Assembly: GCA_965247665.1 (NCBI GenBank)
Contig: CBDFHH010000005.1
Location: 1,054,001 to 1,118,000 of the forward strand
Reading direction: 5' to 3'
DNA from: CAUZWH01 sp965247665
Lineage (GTDB): Bacteria > Pseudomonadota > Alphaproteobacteria > SHVV01
DNA length: 64,000 bases
Shown: one piece after another, positions 26,235-34,734 of the stretch
How the letters are laid out: each line of letters starts with the position of its first letter
Numbering within the stretch: position 1 is the stretch's first letter
Notes under the pieces: generated by a model
Database searches by the model: none
Told to the model about the DNA's origin: nothing
Seen by the model: the letters and a program-made list of their open reading frames with translations, nothing else
Made by a program: the position numbers and the translations under genes

Positions 26235-26757
26235 ACATCCCTGACGGCATTCGCCGCGCATCAGCTGTCCGACGCCGCGACCTGGGAACACCAAGCCCTG
26301 ACCCGTGCGCGGGTGATCTGCGCGAAGAGCGACCTCGGCGAACGTTTTGATGAGATCAGGCATTCCGTCCTCGCGCAGGCCCCGTGAGCGCGACGGTCCG
26401 GCCGTCGACATCGCCGGGCTGCGCGAGCGGCTGCGGTGCGACGACGAAGGCGAGAATATCTGGTCGATCGAACAGAAACGCGGCGGCCTGATCGACGTGG
26501 AGTTCGTCGCTCGGTACCTGCAATTGCTGCACGGCTCCCGAACCGCCGAGCTTCCGGCCGGCGAGGCCGTTGCCGTCTTCGAAGCCGAGCGCCGTTATGA
26601 GCTGATCGATCCCGGGACTGCGCCCGAGCTTGCCAATGCGACGACGCTATGGCGCGATCTGCACCACATCCTGTGCCTGACCGTGGCGGACGATTTCATC
26701 GAGAGGACCGCGCAGCCGGCGCTCAAGAGCGTTATCGAGCGCGCGCGGCGCGGGTGA
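26235..26757 (+). pseudogene. glnE: glnE C-terminal fragment (second, decayed copy)
   Basis: The plus strand encodes the end of glutamine-synthetase adenylyltransferase in two frames. The first frame has LSDAATWEHQALTRARVICAKSDLGERFDEIRHSVLAQ. The second has DIAGLRERLRCDDEG, then RGGLIDVEFVARYLQLLHGS, and ends KSVIERARRG. The frame changes near 26385. The GGLIDVEF block is closer to the usual GlnE motif than the matching block (GGLVDTEL) of the complete glnE at 34735-37824. No N-terminal 75% of the gene is present. This is a dead remnant of a different glnE lineage, not a recent copy of the intact gene. Confidence 0.7.
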
Positions 26758-26986
26758 CTTCGATTCCCTCGAGGAGACGATGCGAAATACCCGGACCGTA
26801 CCGGACATCATTTCGACGCCTTGCTGGCGCGTGATACGGTGGGGAACGCCGCGTAACGGGGTCGCACGCGAAACGGGCGACGGCACGACGGGGCCGCTCT
26901 ACGTTTGACGGCGCGACGCCCGCTCGAATCATGGCTATTGTTCGGGCAAAGGCTCCTTGGGGTTTTGACATTGGGAGACAGAGCCA

Positions 26987-27325
26987 ATGGACGTGAAGAC
27001 CGAGCGAGAAAACGAAACCTTGATTGCCCGGGCGGAGGGTCGCATCGACGGCACCAACGCCAGCGATTTCGAAAACGCGATGACAACAGTCATCGACGAA
27101 AGCGATCGCGCCGTGATCATCGACTTCGAGAACCTCGCCTATATCAGCAGTGCGGGCCTGCGCTCCCTCCTGTTAATCGGTAAGGAACTCTGGAATCGCG
27201 ACGCGAAGCTCGCGCTTTGCTCGCTCTCGGCATCGATCAGGGAGGTCTTTGAAATCAGCGGGTTCGACAAGATCATTCCGATCCATGGCTCCCGGGCGGA
27301 GGCGCTGAAGTCTCTGGCCGGCTAG
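26987..27325 (+). CDS. STAS-domain anti-sigma factor antagonist (RsbV-like), copy 1
   Basis: A 112-residue single STAS domain. The core is ARAEGRIDGTNASDFE, then VIIDFENLAYISSAGLRSLLLIGK. The second serine of ISSAGL (S55) is the position phosphorylated by RsbW-type kinases. It ends in the IREVFEISGFDKIIPI segment. It has GGGAGA upstream of the ATG. It is about 75% similar by eye to the STAS protein at 32830 and the same length. The 3' end overlaps the end of the convergent histidine kinase gene by 53 bases. It is the predicted partner of the RsbW-like kinase at 30703. Confidence 0.92.
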   Translation: MDVKTERENETLIARAEGRIDGTNASDFENAMTTVIDESDRAVIIDFENLAYISSAGLRSLLLIGKELWNRDAKLALCSLSASIREVFEISGFDKIIPIHGSRAEALKSLAG

Positions 27326-29522
27326 CGGGCTCACCCCCTTGGGCAGTCGCGGTCGGCGGTACCAGGGGCAGCGCGACGACCATTTCAGTGAACGCGCCGG
27401 GTCGGGACTCGACCCTGATTTCGCCCCCGTGCTGGCGCACGATGTCGTTGGAGAGGGCAAGGCCGAGTCCGGTGCCTTGGTCCGGCGGCTTGGTCGTGAA
27501 GAACGGGTTGAATATCTTGTCGATGACATCGGGCGGTATGCCGCTTCCATTGTCGCGGACGCGGATTTCGATGCCGTCCGCCGTGCGCCGCGTGGCGAGG
27601 GTGAGCGCAGGCTCGTAACGGTCCTCTCCGGGGCCAGGAGAATCGGGAGGTGTTTCGGCGCCAGCTTCGGCGGCACGCCGCTTCTCGTCGGTCGCCTGGC
27701 AGGCATTGCTGACCAGGTTCAGGAAGACGCGGCCCATGTCCTGTGGGATGACGTCGAGCGCTCCCACCGCCGGATCGAAGTCCTCCTTGACCTCGAGGCG
27801 GAAGTCCGAATCGCTTGCCCGCGCGCTGTGATAGGCGAGCCGGGCGTGCTCCTCGAGCAGGGCGTTGATGTCCGTCAGCTGCCGCTCGCCCGAGCCCCGC
27901 CCCATCATGAGCATGTGGTGCACGATCTGGTTGGCGCGCTCGCCGTGTTCGCGGATGCGCTTGAGGTTGTCGGTCACGTCGCCGGCGATCTCCTGGATCA
28001 GCGCGCGCCGATCATCGTCCTTCTTGTCGTCCCGCTCGCGGAGGACCTCGTGCAGCTCTTCCAGGAGTTCCTCGAGCAATTCCTCCGATACCTCCGAGAA
28101 ATTCTTGACGAAGTTCAAAGGGTTCCTGATCTCATGAGCGACGCCCGCGGTGAGTTCGCCGAGCGCCGCCAGCTTCTCGCGCATGACGATCTGATCCTGA
28201 GCCCGGTGCAAATTGGCGAGTGCGTCCTCGAGCTGTTCGTTCTTGCCTCTGAGTTCCTCGGCCAGCTCCTCGACCAGGTTCAACCGCTGGACCTCGAGCG
28301 CATGGCGGCGGAAGACCTCGAGCGCCGCGGCCATGTCCGCGACCTCGTCCCGCCCGGTGATCTCGACCTTGGCTTTGAGATCGCCGTCGGCCATGCGCCG
28401 CATCCGGTCTGACAGCCGCCCAAGACGGCGCAGCAGAACGCGACCGACGAACAGCCAGGCGATCAGCAGCGCCCCGACGACGCTGATCACGCTGAGCGCG
28501 AGCAGCAGGTTACGCCCGATAAGGATCGCCCGTGCCGAAGCGCGGGTGGCGTCCTGCGCGCTCGCCCGGGCCGCGCTCACCAGACCTTCGGCCTCGGCCA
28601 CCAGCTCGATGGCGAGATCGCGGTTTGACGCGAGCAAATCCATCTGGCGCCCGGCGAGCGCGAGTTCCCGCCCATGCAGATCGAAGGCCTGATCCCGCGC
28701 GAGACCGAGTTCGAAGAGCCGGGCGAAGGCGGGCGCGACCCTGTCGCGGTCGGCGCCGCCGAGGGCCGACAGGCTGCGCTCGATCTTACCGGCGGCGGAC
28801 TCGAAGCGCTCCCGCAGCGGTTCGAGCAGAGGCGCATCGGTGAGGTCGAAGGCGCGGGTAAGAAGCTGGATCGCGACGGTAGCGTTCTCCTGCAATTCGG
28901 CCATGTGGCGGTAGCGGGTGAATGTCTCTTCCGACAGGTGCAGTGCGCGAGGCGCCGGCTCCTCGCCGAGTTTCCGATAGCCGGTCATGGCGTAGAACAA
29001 CTGGTCGTCGATAGCGGGAATCAGGGCATCGGAGAACTCATTTTGCAGCACCGCAATTTCAGCTCGGAGCGCTTGGCTGCGCTCGGCCAGCGAGAAGCGC
29101 TCGGCGACCGAATCCTCGATGGCTCTGACGTTCGCGATCAGAGCCTCGCCCTGGGCGCGAATGCGCTCGAAGCGCGCCGCGTCCCCGCCTCGCCGCGTCA
29201 GGATCGCCAGCTGTGCTTCGAAGGCTCGCCGATCCTCGGCGATGCCCGCGGCGATGCGGGCGAAGTCTTCCGGTGCCGCGGCCGCCAGCCGCGGCGCGGC
29301 AGCCACCAGAGCGCCGCTTTGCTGCGCCACGCCGAAGGCCGCCGCCATCTCAGGAACGCTGCCTTCGTTCACCCGGCTCTGGACGTCACCAACCCGATCG
29401 AAGGAGAACCAGCCGACCAGACTCGCGACGACGGTGAGCGCGACGGCGCCGCCGATCCCCAGGTAGAGCTGGGTCGAGAGCCGGAAGCGCCTTTCGAGCA
29501 GCCGTCTCACCCAGGCGGTCAT
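27273..29522 (-). CDS. TorS-like membrane sensor histidine kinase
   Basis: A 749-residue sensor kinase. One membrane helix (about 19-40) is followed by a long, helical, alanine/leucine-rich periplasmic domain of about 300 residues and a second helix (about 342-364). A HAMP domain (RLSDRMRRMADGDLKAKVE) precedes a coiled coil, the HisKA box with H463 in GVAHEIRNPLN, and an HATPase domain (N-box VFLNLVSNACQAT, DNGSGIPP, TGLGLALS). Inserted acidic helices (EELLEELLEELHEVLRERDD) follow the H-box. The long four-helix-like periplasmic domain resembles TorS, which reads a periplasmic binding protein. Here such a protein is encoded directly upstream, overlapping by ATGA. No receiver domain is attached; the receiver is on the SpoIIE protein of the same operon. 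Confidence 0.9.
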   Translation of the reverse strand: MTAWVRRLLERRFRLSTQLYLGIGGAVALTVVASLVGWFSFDRVGDVQSRVNEGSVPEMAAAFGVAQQSGALVAAAPRLAAAAPEDFARIAAGIAEDRRAFEAQLAILTRRGGDAARFERIRAQGEALIANVRAIEDSVAERFSLAERSQALRAEIAVLQNEFSDALIPAIDDQLFYAMTGYRKLGEEPAPRALHLSEETFTRYRHMAELQENATVAIQLLTRAFDLTDAPLLEPLRERFESAAGKIERSLSALGGADRDRVAPAFARLFELGLARDQAFDLHGRELALAGRQMDLLASNRDLAIELVAEAEGLVSAARASAQDATRASARAILIGRNLLLALSVISVVGALLIAWLFVGRVLLRRLGRLSDRMRRMADGDLKAKVEITGRDEVADMAAALEVFRRHALEVQRLNLVEELAEELRGKNEQLEDALANLHRAQDQIVMREKLAALGELTAGVAHEIRNPLNFVKNFSEVSEELLEELLEELHEVLRERDDKKDDDRRALIQEIAGDVTDNLKRIREHGERANQIVHHMLMMGRGSGERQLTDINALLEEHARLAYHSARASDSDFRLEVKEDFDPAVGALDVIPQDMGRVFLNLVSNACQATDEKRRAAEAGAETPPDSPGPGEDRYEPALTLATRRTADGIEIRVRDNGSGIPPDVIDKIFNPFFTTKPPDQGTGLGLALSNDIVRQHGGEIRVESRPGAFTEMVVALPLVPPTATAQGGEPASRPETSAPPPGSHGSE

Positions 29523-30706
29523 GGCTGCGCAGGGGGCCTAAGCGTCTCGATCGGGTGGTAGCGGCCGTCGCTGCCGATGACGGTGAGGAATACGGCATCG
29601 GAGCCCTGATTATCGTTGGTGCCATAGCGAAGCTCGAATCCGTCGAGGTCGATGACGTCGGCGCGGTGCAGACTATCGAGAAAGCAGGATCGGTCGATCG
29701 CGCGGCCGCAGCGTTCGAGGGCGGCGATGGCCAGGCGACCGGCCAGGTAGCCTTCGAAGGAGACGAAGCCGCGAACGGCCTCGGGCGCATAGGCCGCCAG
29801 GGCCCGGCGATAGGCAGCGGCGATGGCGAGCCCGTCGCCGCTCGGAAAGGGCACCACCTGGGTCACGAAGACCCCGGCGCCGGCGGCGCCGAGCTCCCTG
29901 GCCAATGCGTTGCTGCCCACAAAGGAGATGGTCATGAAGACGGGATCGAAACCGGTGTGCCGCGCCCAGGCGATCAGCGCGCCGACCGGCTTGTAGGCGC
30001 CGATCAGGATCACCGCCGCGGGATCCCCGCCGCGCAGGTCGAGCAAAGCTGTCTTTACGGCCGTGGTATTGCGCGGATAGACCCCGATCGCCGCCGGCTT
30101 CAATTCACGCCGCTCGAGGGCACGGCGGACGCCGCGATAGCCCGCCCGGCCGAAGGAATCGTCTTGATACATGACGGCGATGCGGTCGATGCCGAGATCC
30201 CGGATCAGGCGGGCGACCATTTCCTCGGTCTCCTGGTAGTAGGAAGCACGCAGGTTGATCACGTTCCGCCATCGGGCGTCACGCAGGAAGGCGGCGCCGG
30301 TGAAGGGCGCGAGGTAGGGAACGCCCGCCTTGGCGGCGATGGGTGTGGCGGCGCGCGAGGTCGGTGTGCCGACGGCGCCGATCAGCGCGAAGACGCCTTC
30401 CTCGGCGACCAGCCGGCGGGTGTTGGCGATGGCGGCTTCCGGTTCGTAGGCGTCGTCGAGGGATCGAAGCGCGAGCCGGCGCCCGTGGACGCCGCCGCGC
30501 CGGTTCGTTTCCTCGAACGCCGCCTCGATCCCGAGCCGCATGTTCTCGCCCAGATCCCGGGCGGGGCCGCTGAAGGCGGCGGACTGGCCGAAAAGAATCT
30601 GCCGGTCGGAAACCCCGGAGTCCTCCGCCCGCGCCGACGCGGCCGCCGACAGCGCGACGCAAACGGCGATCAGCATGGCGCCGCACGGGCGGCGCGCCCG
30701 CTTCAC
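29519..30706 (-). CDS. LivK/TorT-like periplasmic binding protein inside the signalling operon
   Basis: A 395-residue type I periplasmic binding protein with a signal peptide ending SARAE. It has the mature start GVSDRQILFGQSAAFSGPARDLGENMRLGI and the blocks VFALIGAVGTPTSRAATPIA and DRIAVMYQDDSFGRAGYRGVRRAL. It is a paralogue of the binding protein at 22412. It lies between the RsbW-like kinase gene and the histidine kinase gene, overlapping both by four bases (GTGA and ATGA), and no transporter gene is near. It is therefore predicted to be a ligand receptor for the kinase, as TorT is for TorS. The ligand is unknown; the family favours amino acids or amides. Confidence 0.88.
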   Translation of the reverse strand: MKRARRPCGAMLIAVCVALSAAASARAEDSGVSDRQILFGQSAAFSGPARDLGENMRLGIEAAFEETNRRGGVHGRRLALRSLDDAYEPEAAIANTRRLVAEEGVFALIGAVGTPTSRAATPIAAKAGVPYLAPFTGAAFLRDARWRNVINLRASYYQETEEMVARLIRDLGIDRIAVMYQDDSFGRAGYRGVRRALERRELKPAAIGVYPRNTTAVKTALLDLRGGDPAAVILIGAYKPVGALIAWARHTGFDPVFMTISFVGSNALARELGAAGAGVFVTQVVPFPSGDGLAIAAAYRRALAAYAPEAVRGFVSFEGYLAGRLAIAALERCGRAIDRSCFLDSLHRADVIDLDGFELRYGTNDNQGSDAVFLTVIGSDGRYHPIETLRPPAQP

Positions 30707-31125
30707 CCATTCCTCCGCTTGATCAGGGTCAGGCGGTTTTTGTCCTGCTCGCGCCGGTAGCGCAACTCGTCCATCATGCTGCGCACCAGATGGATGCCGA
30801 GGCCTCCCGGGACGCGGTCCTCGATCGCCGAGTCCAAATCAGGCGGGGGGGCGTCGGTCAGCGGATCGAATGGCCGTCCGTCGTCCGTGATCTCGATGGT
30901 GAGCGCGTCGGTATTCGAGGTGAGCTCGATCTCGATTTCGTGGCTCCGGCCATCGTCGTGCCCGTGATTCAGGATGTTGATCGCCAGCTCTTCCAGGACC
31001 AGCTTGATCTGGAAGACGAGATCGGGGGGCCAGCCTTCCGCCTGTGCCAGCTTCTCGACGGCCGCGTCGAGGCGCCGGAGTTCCTCCCGCCTGGTTTCGA
31101 TGCGCAGGGAGAGCGTCGCGCTCAC
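30703..31125 (-). CDS. RsbW-like anti-sigma/serine-protein kinase
   Basis: A 140-residue single HATPase_c_2 domain of the RsbW/SpoIIAB type. The N-box is LVLEELAINILNHGH, the G1 box is ITDDGRPFDP, and GGLGIHLVRSMMDELRYRR carries the G2 motif. Kinases of this type phosphorylate STAS antagonists on serine and sequester a sigma factor or another target. It begins with GTG at 31125, overlapping the SpoIIE phosphatase gene by four bases, and its end overlaps the binding-protein gene by four bases. No sigma factor gene is present in the window, so the final target is unknown. Confidence 0.92.
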   Translation of the reverse strand: MSATLSLRIETRREELRRLDAAVEKLAQAEGWPPDLVFQIKLVLEELAINILNHGHDDGRSHEIEIELTSNTDALTIEITDDGRPFDPLTDAPPPDLDSAIEDRVPGGLGIHLVRSMMDELRYRREQDKNRLTLIKRRNG

Positions 31126-32321
31126 CCGTCCGCCCCGGCGCGGTAGAGGGTCAGACAGGTGACATCGTCGGACTGGGGCGTGTCGCCGGCAAAGGCGTTC
31201 ACGGCCTCGAAAACCGCCATGTTGGTGTTCTCGGCATCGCGCGGCGGCGAGCCCTCGAAGACGCGGCGCAGGCGCTCGATGCCGAACAGCTCGCTCTTGT
31301 CGTTCTCGGCCTCGGTAACGCCGTCGGTATAGAACACGACCGCGTCGCCGGGCGCGAGGTCTATGGTGCCTTCCCGGTAGTCGATATCGGACATCAAGCC
31401 GAGAGCGATCCCGTCGGTTAGGGGCAGCTCGGTCGAGGCTCCGTCGGCGTGAACGACGAGGGGCGGGTTGTGGCCGCCATTGGCATAGACGAGCGTCCTG
31501 CTTGTCGGGTCGAAAACCCCGTAGAACAGGGTGACGAACATCGTGGCCTCGTTGTCTGCGTGGAGCAGGCGGTTGACCTCACGCAGCACCGCGCCGGGAC
31601 CGCCGCTGCCGATGGCCGCGCCCTTGAGCTGCGTTCGACAGGACATCATGAAGAGGGCGGCGGGAATCCCCTTGCCCGAGACATCGGCGATCGCCAGGCC
31701 GATGCGGCCCTTGTCGAGGCGCACGATGTCGAAAAAGTCGCCGCCTACCTCGCGGGCGGGTTCCATGCTCGCGAACACCTGATAGTCGGGGTTTTCGGGG
31801 AACGTGGCCGGAAGAATCGACTGCTGCATCTTGCTTGCCACGTCGAGCTCGTTCTCCAGCGCGATCAGCTTGTCACGCGATTCGGTGGCCTCGCGCCACG
31901 CAACGAGATGGCGCAAGGTTCGCTCGATGGTGACCCGCAAATCTTCGAAGTCGATCGGCTTGGTGACGAAGTCGAAGGCGCCTCGATTCATCGCCGTGCG
32001 GATATTCTTCATGTCGCCATAGGCCGAGATGATCACGGAAAGGATGTTGGGATCGACGCTCGGGATTTTCTCGAGGAGCGTAAGGCCGTCCATTTGAGGC
32101 ATGTTGATGTCTGAAAGCACGATGTCGATGTCCCGCTGCTGGCTCAACAGCTCGAGGGCCTCGATCCCGTTGTGGGCGAATTCGAAGGCATACTGGCGAC
32201 GGCGAATCTCGCGCCGCATGCGTTGCAGCACCAGCCGTTCGAGATCGGGCTCGTCGTCCACGACGAGGATCTTGTAGGGAACCGCACCGGCTGAATGCGC
32301 GTCGTCGTGATCTTGTGTCAT
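31122..32321 (-). CDS. response regulator with SpoIIE/RsbU-type PP2C phosphatase output
   Basis: A 399-residue protein. An N-terminal receiver domain has acid pocket D22-D23, phosphoacceptor D71 in LSDINMPQMDG and K121 in TKPIDF. A short coiled linker follows. The SpoIIE-type PP2C domain has VGGDFFD (metal aspartate near 195), IADVSGKG (about 213), GGHNPPLV, LAPGDAVVFYTDGVTEA and a final SDDVTCLTL. In RsbU-like regulators phosphorylation of the receiver controls dephosphorylation of STAS antagonists. It is the first gene of the four-gene operon, after a 508-base spacer that must hold the promoter. Confidence 0.93.
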   Translation of the reverse strand: MTQDHDDAHSAGAVPYKILVVDDEPDLERLVLQRMRREIRRRQYAFEFAHNGIEALELLSQQRDIDIVLSDINMPQMDGLTLLEKIPSVDPNILSVIISAYGDMKNIRTAMNRGAFDFVTKPIDFEDLRVTIERTLRHLVAWREATESRDKLIALENELDVASKMQQSILPATFPENPDYQVFASMEPAREVGGDFFDIVRLDKGRIGLAIADVSGKGIPAALFMMSCRTQLKGAAIGSGGPGAVLREVNRLLHADNEATMFVTLFYGVFDPTSRTLVYANGGHNPPLVVHADGASTELPLTDGIALGLMSDIDYREGTIDLAPGDAVVFYTDGVTEAENDKSELFGIERLRRVFEGSPPRDAENTNMAVFEAVNAFAGDTPQSDDVTCLTLYRAGADG

Positions 32322-32829
32322 CGCCTACAGGGAGTTTTCGCCGTCGGATGTGTAAATCGAATCGTCACCGACGACGGTGACGGCCGGAGCGATAGATTTG
32401 GTTTCTTTGCCAATGTTTGCGGAATACGGTGGTCATTTGGACGTGCGCACAATCATGCCAAAGCGGTTCGCTGGATGCGTTGCTGCGCCGTCAAGCGTAC
32501 GCCGCGCCGATAGTCGGTGGATCCTGACGATGAGCGTATCATAGCCCCCGGATCTCGATGAAGACGGACTCTGCGGTCTTCGAAGTCAACTACGACAATC
32601 GCTGGATCATTGCACGATCAACGTCCTTCCTTACATACCCAAAGGCATCACGCCCTGGTGCAACTGAAAGAGCCGCCTTATGGCGCCACAATTGCCATAT
32701 AAACCGTTCGGCGAGCACGGGCGCCATCCCCTCGTCCTCGTGCTTGAAAACGACACGCCCGACCATTTCTTTCAGAGCGGCCGCGTTCCGCAGGAAATAG
32801 CCGGGCGCGCTGCGGACACAGGCCGGCCT
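32322..32829. other. spacer before the signalling operon, probable promoter region
   Basis: About 500 bases between two minus-strand genes. It contains no supported gene and is somewhat less GC-rich near 32340-32420 and 32560-32640, as expected for a promoter area. I could not pick a promoter with confidence. Confidence 0.4.
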
Positions 32830-33168
32830 TCACCCGTCGAGGGACGCGAGGGCCTCGACCCGGGTCGGGTAGATCGTGATGATCTTGTCGAAACCACTGA
32901 TTGCGAAGATCTCGCGGATCTGATCCGAGAGCGAGCAGAGGGCGAATGGGGCGTCCCGCTTCTGAAGCTCCTTGGCGGTCATGAGAACGGCCCGAAGGCC
33001 CGCGCTGCTGATGTAGAAGAGTTTCTCGAAATCCATGATCACGGCGCGGTCGCTTTCCTCGATCGCGCCTCTGATCGTTTCTTCGAACTCATAGGCGTTG
33101 CTGCCATCGATGCGGCCGCTCACCCGGGCGGAGAGGACTCCATCTCGCCGTTCGGTCGTCACATCCAT
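32830..33168 (-). CDS. STAS-domain anti-sigma factor antagonist (RsbV-like), copy 2
   Basis: A 112-residue STAS protein, paralogous to that at 26987: same length, same MDV start, SGRIDGSNAYEFE, then VIMDFEKLFYISSAGLRAVLM with S55 at the phospho-site, and IREIFAISGFDKIITIY near the end. AGGAG lies nine bases before the ATG. It is about 500 bases upstream of the REC-SpoIIE gene and on the same strand. Two antagonists for one RsbW-like kinase would allow two inputs or a graded switch. Confidence 0.92.
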   Translation of the reverse strand: MDVTTERRDGVLSARVSGRIDGSNAYEFEETIRGAIEESDRAVIMDFEKLFYISSAGLRAVLMTAKELQKRDAPFALCSLSDQIREIFAISGFDKIITIYPTRVEALASLDG

Positions 33169-33226
33169 CGCTTTCGTCTCCTGAAGCTGTGTCGATTCGG
33201 ATCATACGGTCTATCCAGCAAGCCGC

Positions 33227-34584
33227 CTATTGGTCTTCCGGATCCGGCATCACGACGAATTCCGGATAGGCCTCGATACCCAGCTCCGCCACGTCCTGGC
33301 CCAGATCCTCGATGGTCGGCGAGATGCGGGCGCCGATCGTCTTGTCGATGATCAGCCAGGTCAAGATCGAGGTGCCGAACACGAAGGCGCCGACCGCCGC
33401 TATGCCGGAAATCTGCACCAGCACATCACCGCCGGCCGCGATGCAGACCGCGAGCGTCCCCCAGACGCCGGCGAACAAATGGGCGGACACCGCGCCGACC
33501 ACGTCGTCGATCTTGAGGCGTTCCATGATCTTCAGACCGGCGACGCAGAGCGCGCCGCCGCCGGCGCCAATGACGACGGCCCAGTAATGATCGACGATGT
33601 CGGGCTCCGCGGTAATCGCCACCAGGCCGGCGATGGCGCCGTTCAGGCCGGCGAGCAGATCGACCCGCCCCAGAATGGGCCGCGACAGGCCGATCGCGGC
33701 CATGACGCCCGCGGCCGCAGCGAGATTGGTGTTGGCGAGGATGTTGCTGAGCGCGACCGCGTCGACGGCGCCGCTCAGGGCGAGTTGCGAGCCGCCGTTG
33801 AAGCCGAACCAACCGAGCCAGAGGATGAAGATGCCGCGCGTCACGGCAGGGACGTTGGACGGCGGCGTTGCTTTGACGCCGCCTCCCTCGCGGAAACTTG
33901 CCCTTCCGCGGCCCCACGACCAGCGCGCCCGCAAGCGCCGCCCAGCCGCCGGTCGAATGGACGATGGTCGAGCCGGCGAAATCCTGGAAGCCCATGGCGG
34001 AGAACCATCCGCCGCCCCAGGTCCACGCGCCGACGATCGGGTAGATGAAGGTCGTCAGCACCGTGACGAAGATGAAGAACGACCACAGCTTTACCCGCTC
34101 GGCCAGGGTGCCGGACACGATCGAGGCGGTCGTCGCCACGAACACCATCTGGAAGAACCAGTCCGACATTGTGGATCTGCCGCTCGTGATGACGGCGGCG
34201 GCGTCGTCGTCCTCCCGGCCGCTCAGAAGCGCGATCTCGTCGTCGGACGTGCCGTACAGAAAGTCGAACGACCCGATCCAGCTGCCGGCTTCGACGCCGA
34301 CATACATGATGGGAATAGAGGCCGATGTTCTTCAGGCAGATCACCGACGCGTTCTTGGTGCGTACCGAGCCGGCCTCGAGCATGGTGAAGCCGGCGCACA
34401 TCCACATCACCAGCGCGTCCCAAATCAGGAACGAGAAGCTGTTCAAAACGAATTGCGCTTCGCCGTCGAGGGCCGCCCGCGCCTCCGAGGGGAAAAGCGC
34501 GAGCAGGGGAATCACCACGAGACAACCCAACCCGGCCGTACGTCGGCACCATACGCCGGGATCGGAAAGGTCGAATCGAGTCAT
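33227..34584 (-). pseudogene. amtB: ammonium transporter gene with two frameshifts
   Basis: Three minus-strand frames together spell a complete Amt protein. The first gives a signal-like start, then FLIWDALVMWMCAGFTMLEAGSV and VICLKNIGLYS. The second continues YVGVEAGSWIGSF, then SDWFFQMVFVATTASIVSGTLAERVK, and STGGWAALAGALVVGPRKGKFPR. The third continues EGGGVKATPPSNVPAVTRGIFILWLGWFGFNGGS through to the conserved C-terminus DLGQDVAELGIEAYPEF. The breaks lie near 34310 and 33890. Each is a one- or two-base shift with no loss of sequence, so either a young pseudogene or assembly errors are possible. Amt proteins conduct ammonium across the inner membrane. The neighbouring glnE fits nitrogen control. 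Confidence 0.85.
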
Positions 34585-34734
34585 GACCGCTCCGGTCGCC
34601 GTCTCTGCGCGGATCGAACCATACCCGAATCTGTGTCGATCGATGCCGACCGTTGTGAGTGGGGGGCGTGTCCGTCAGGCGCGATGAGGTGTCGCCCGGG
34701 TGGGGATTGATGGCGAGAGGGCGATGTGCACAAG

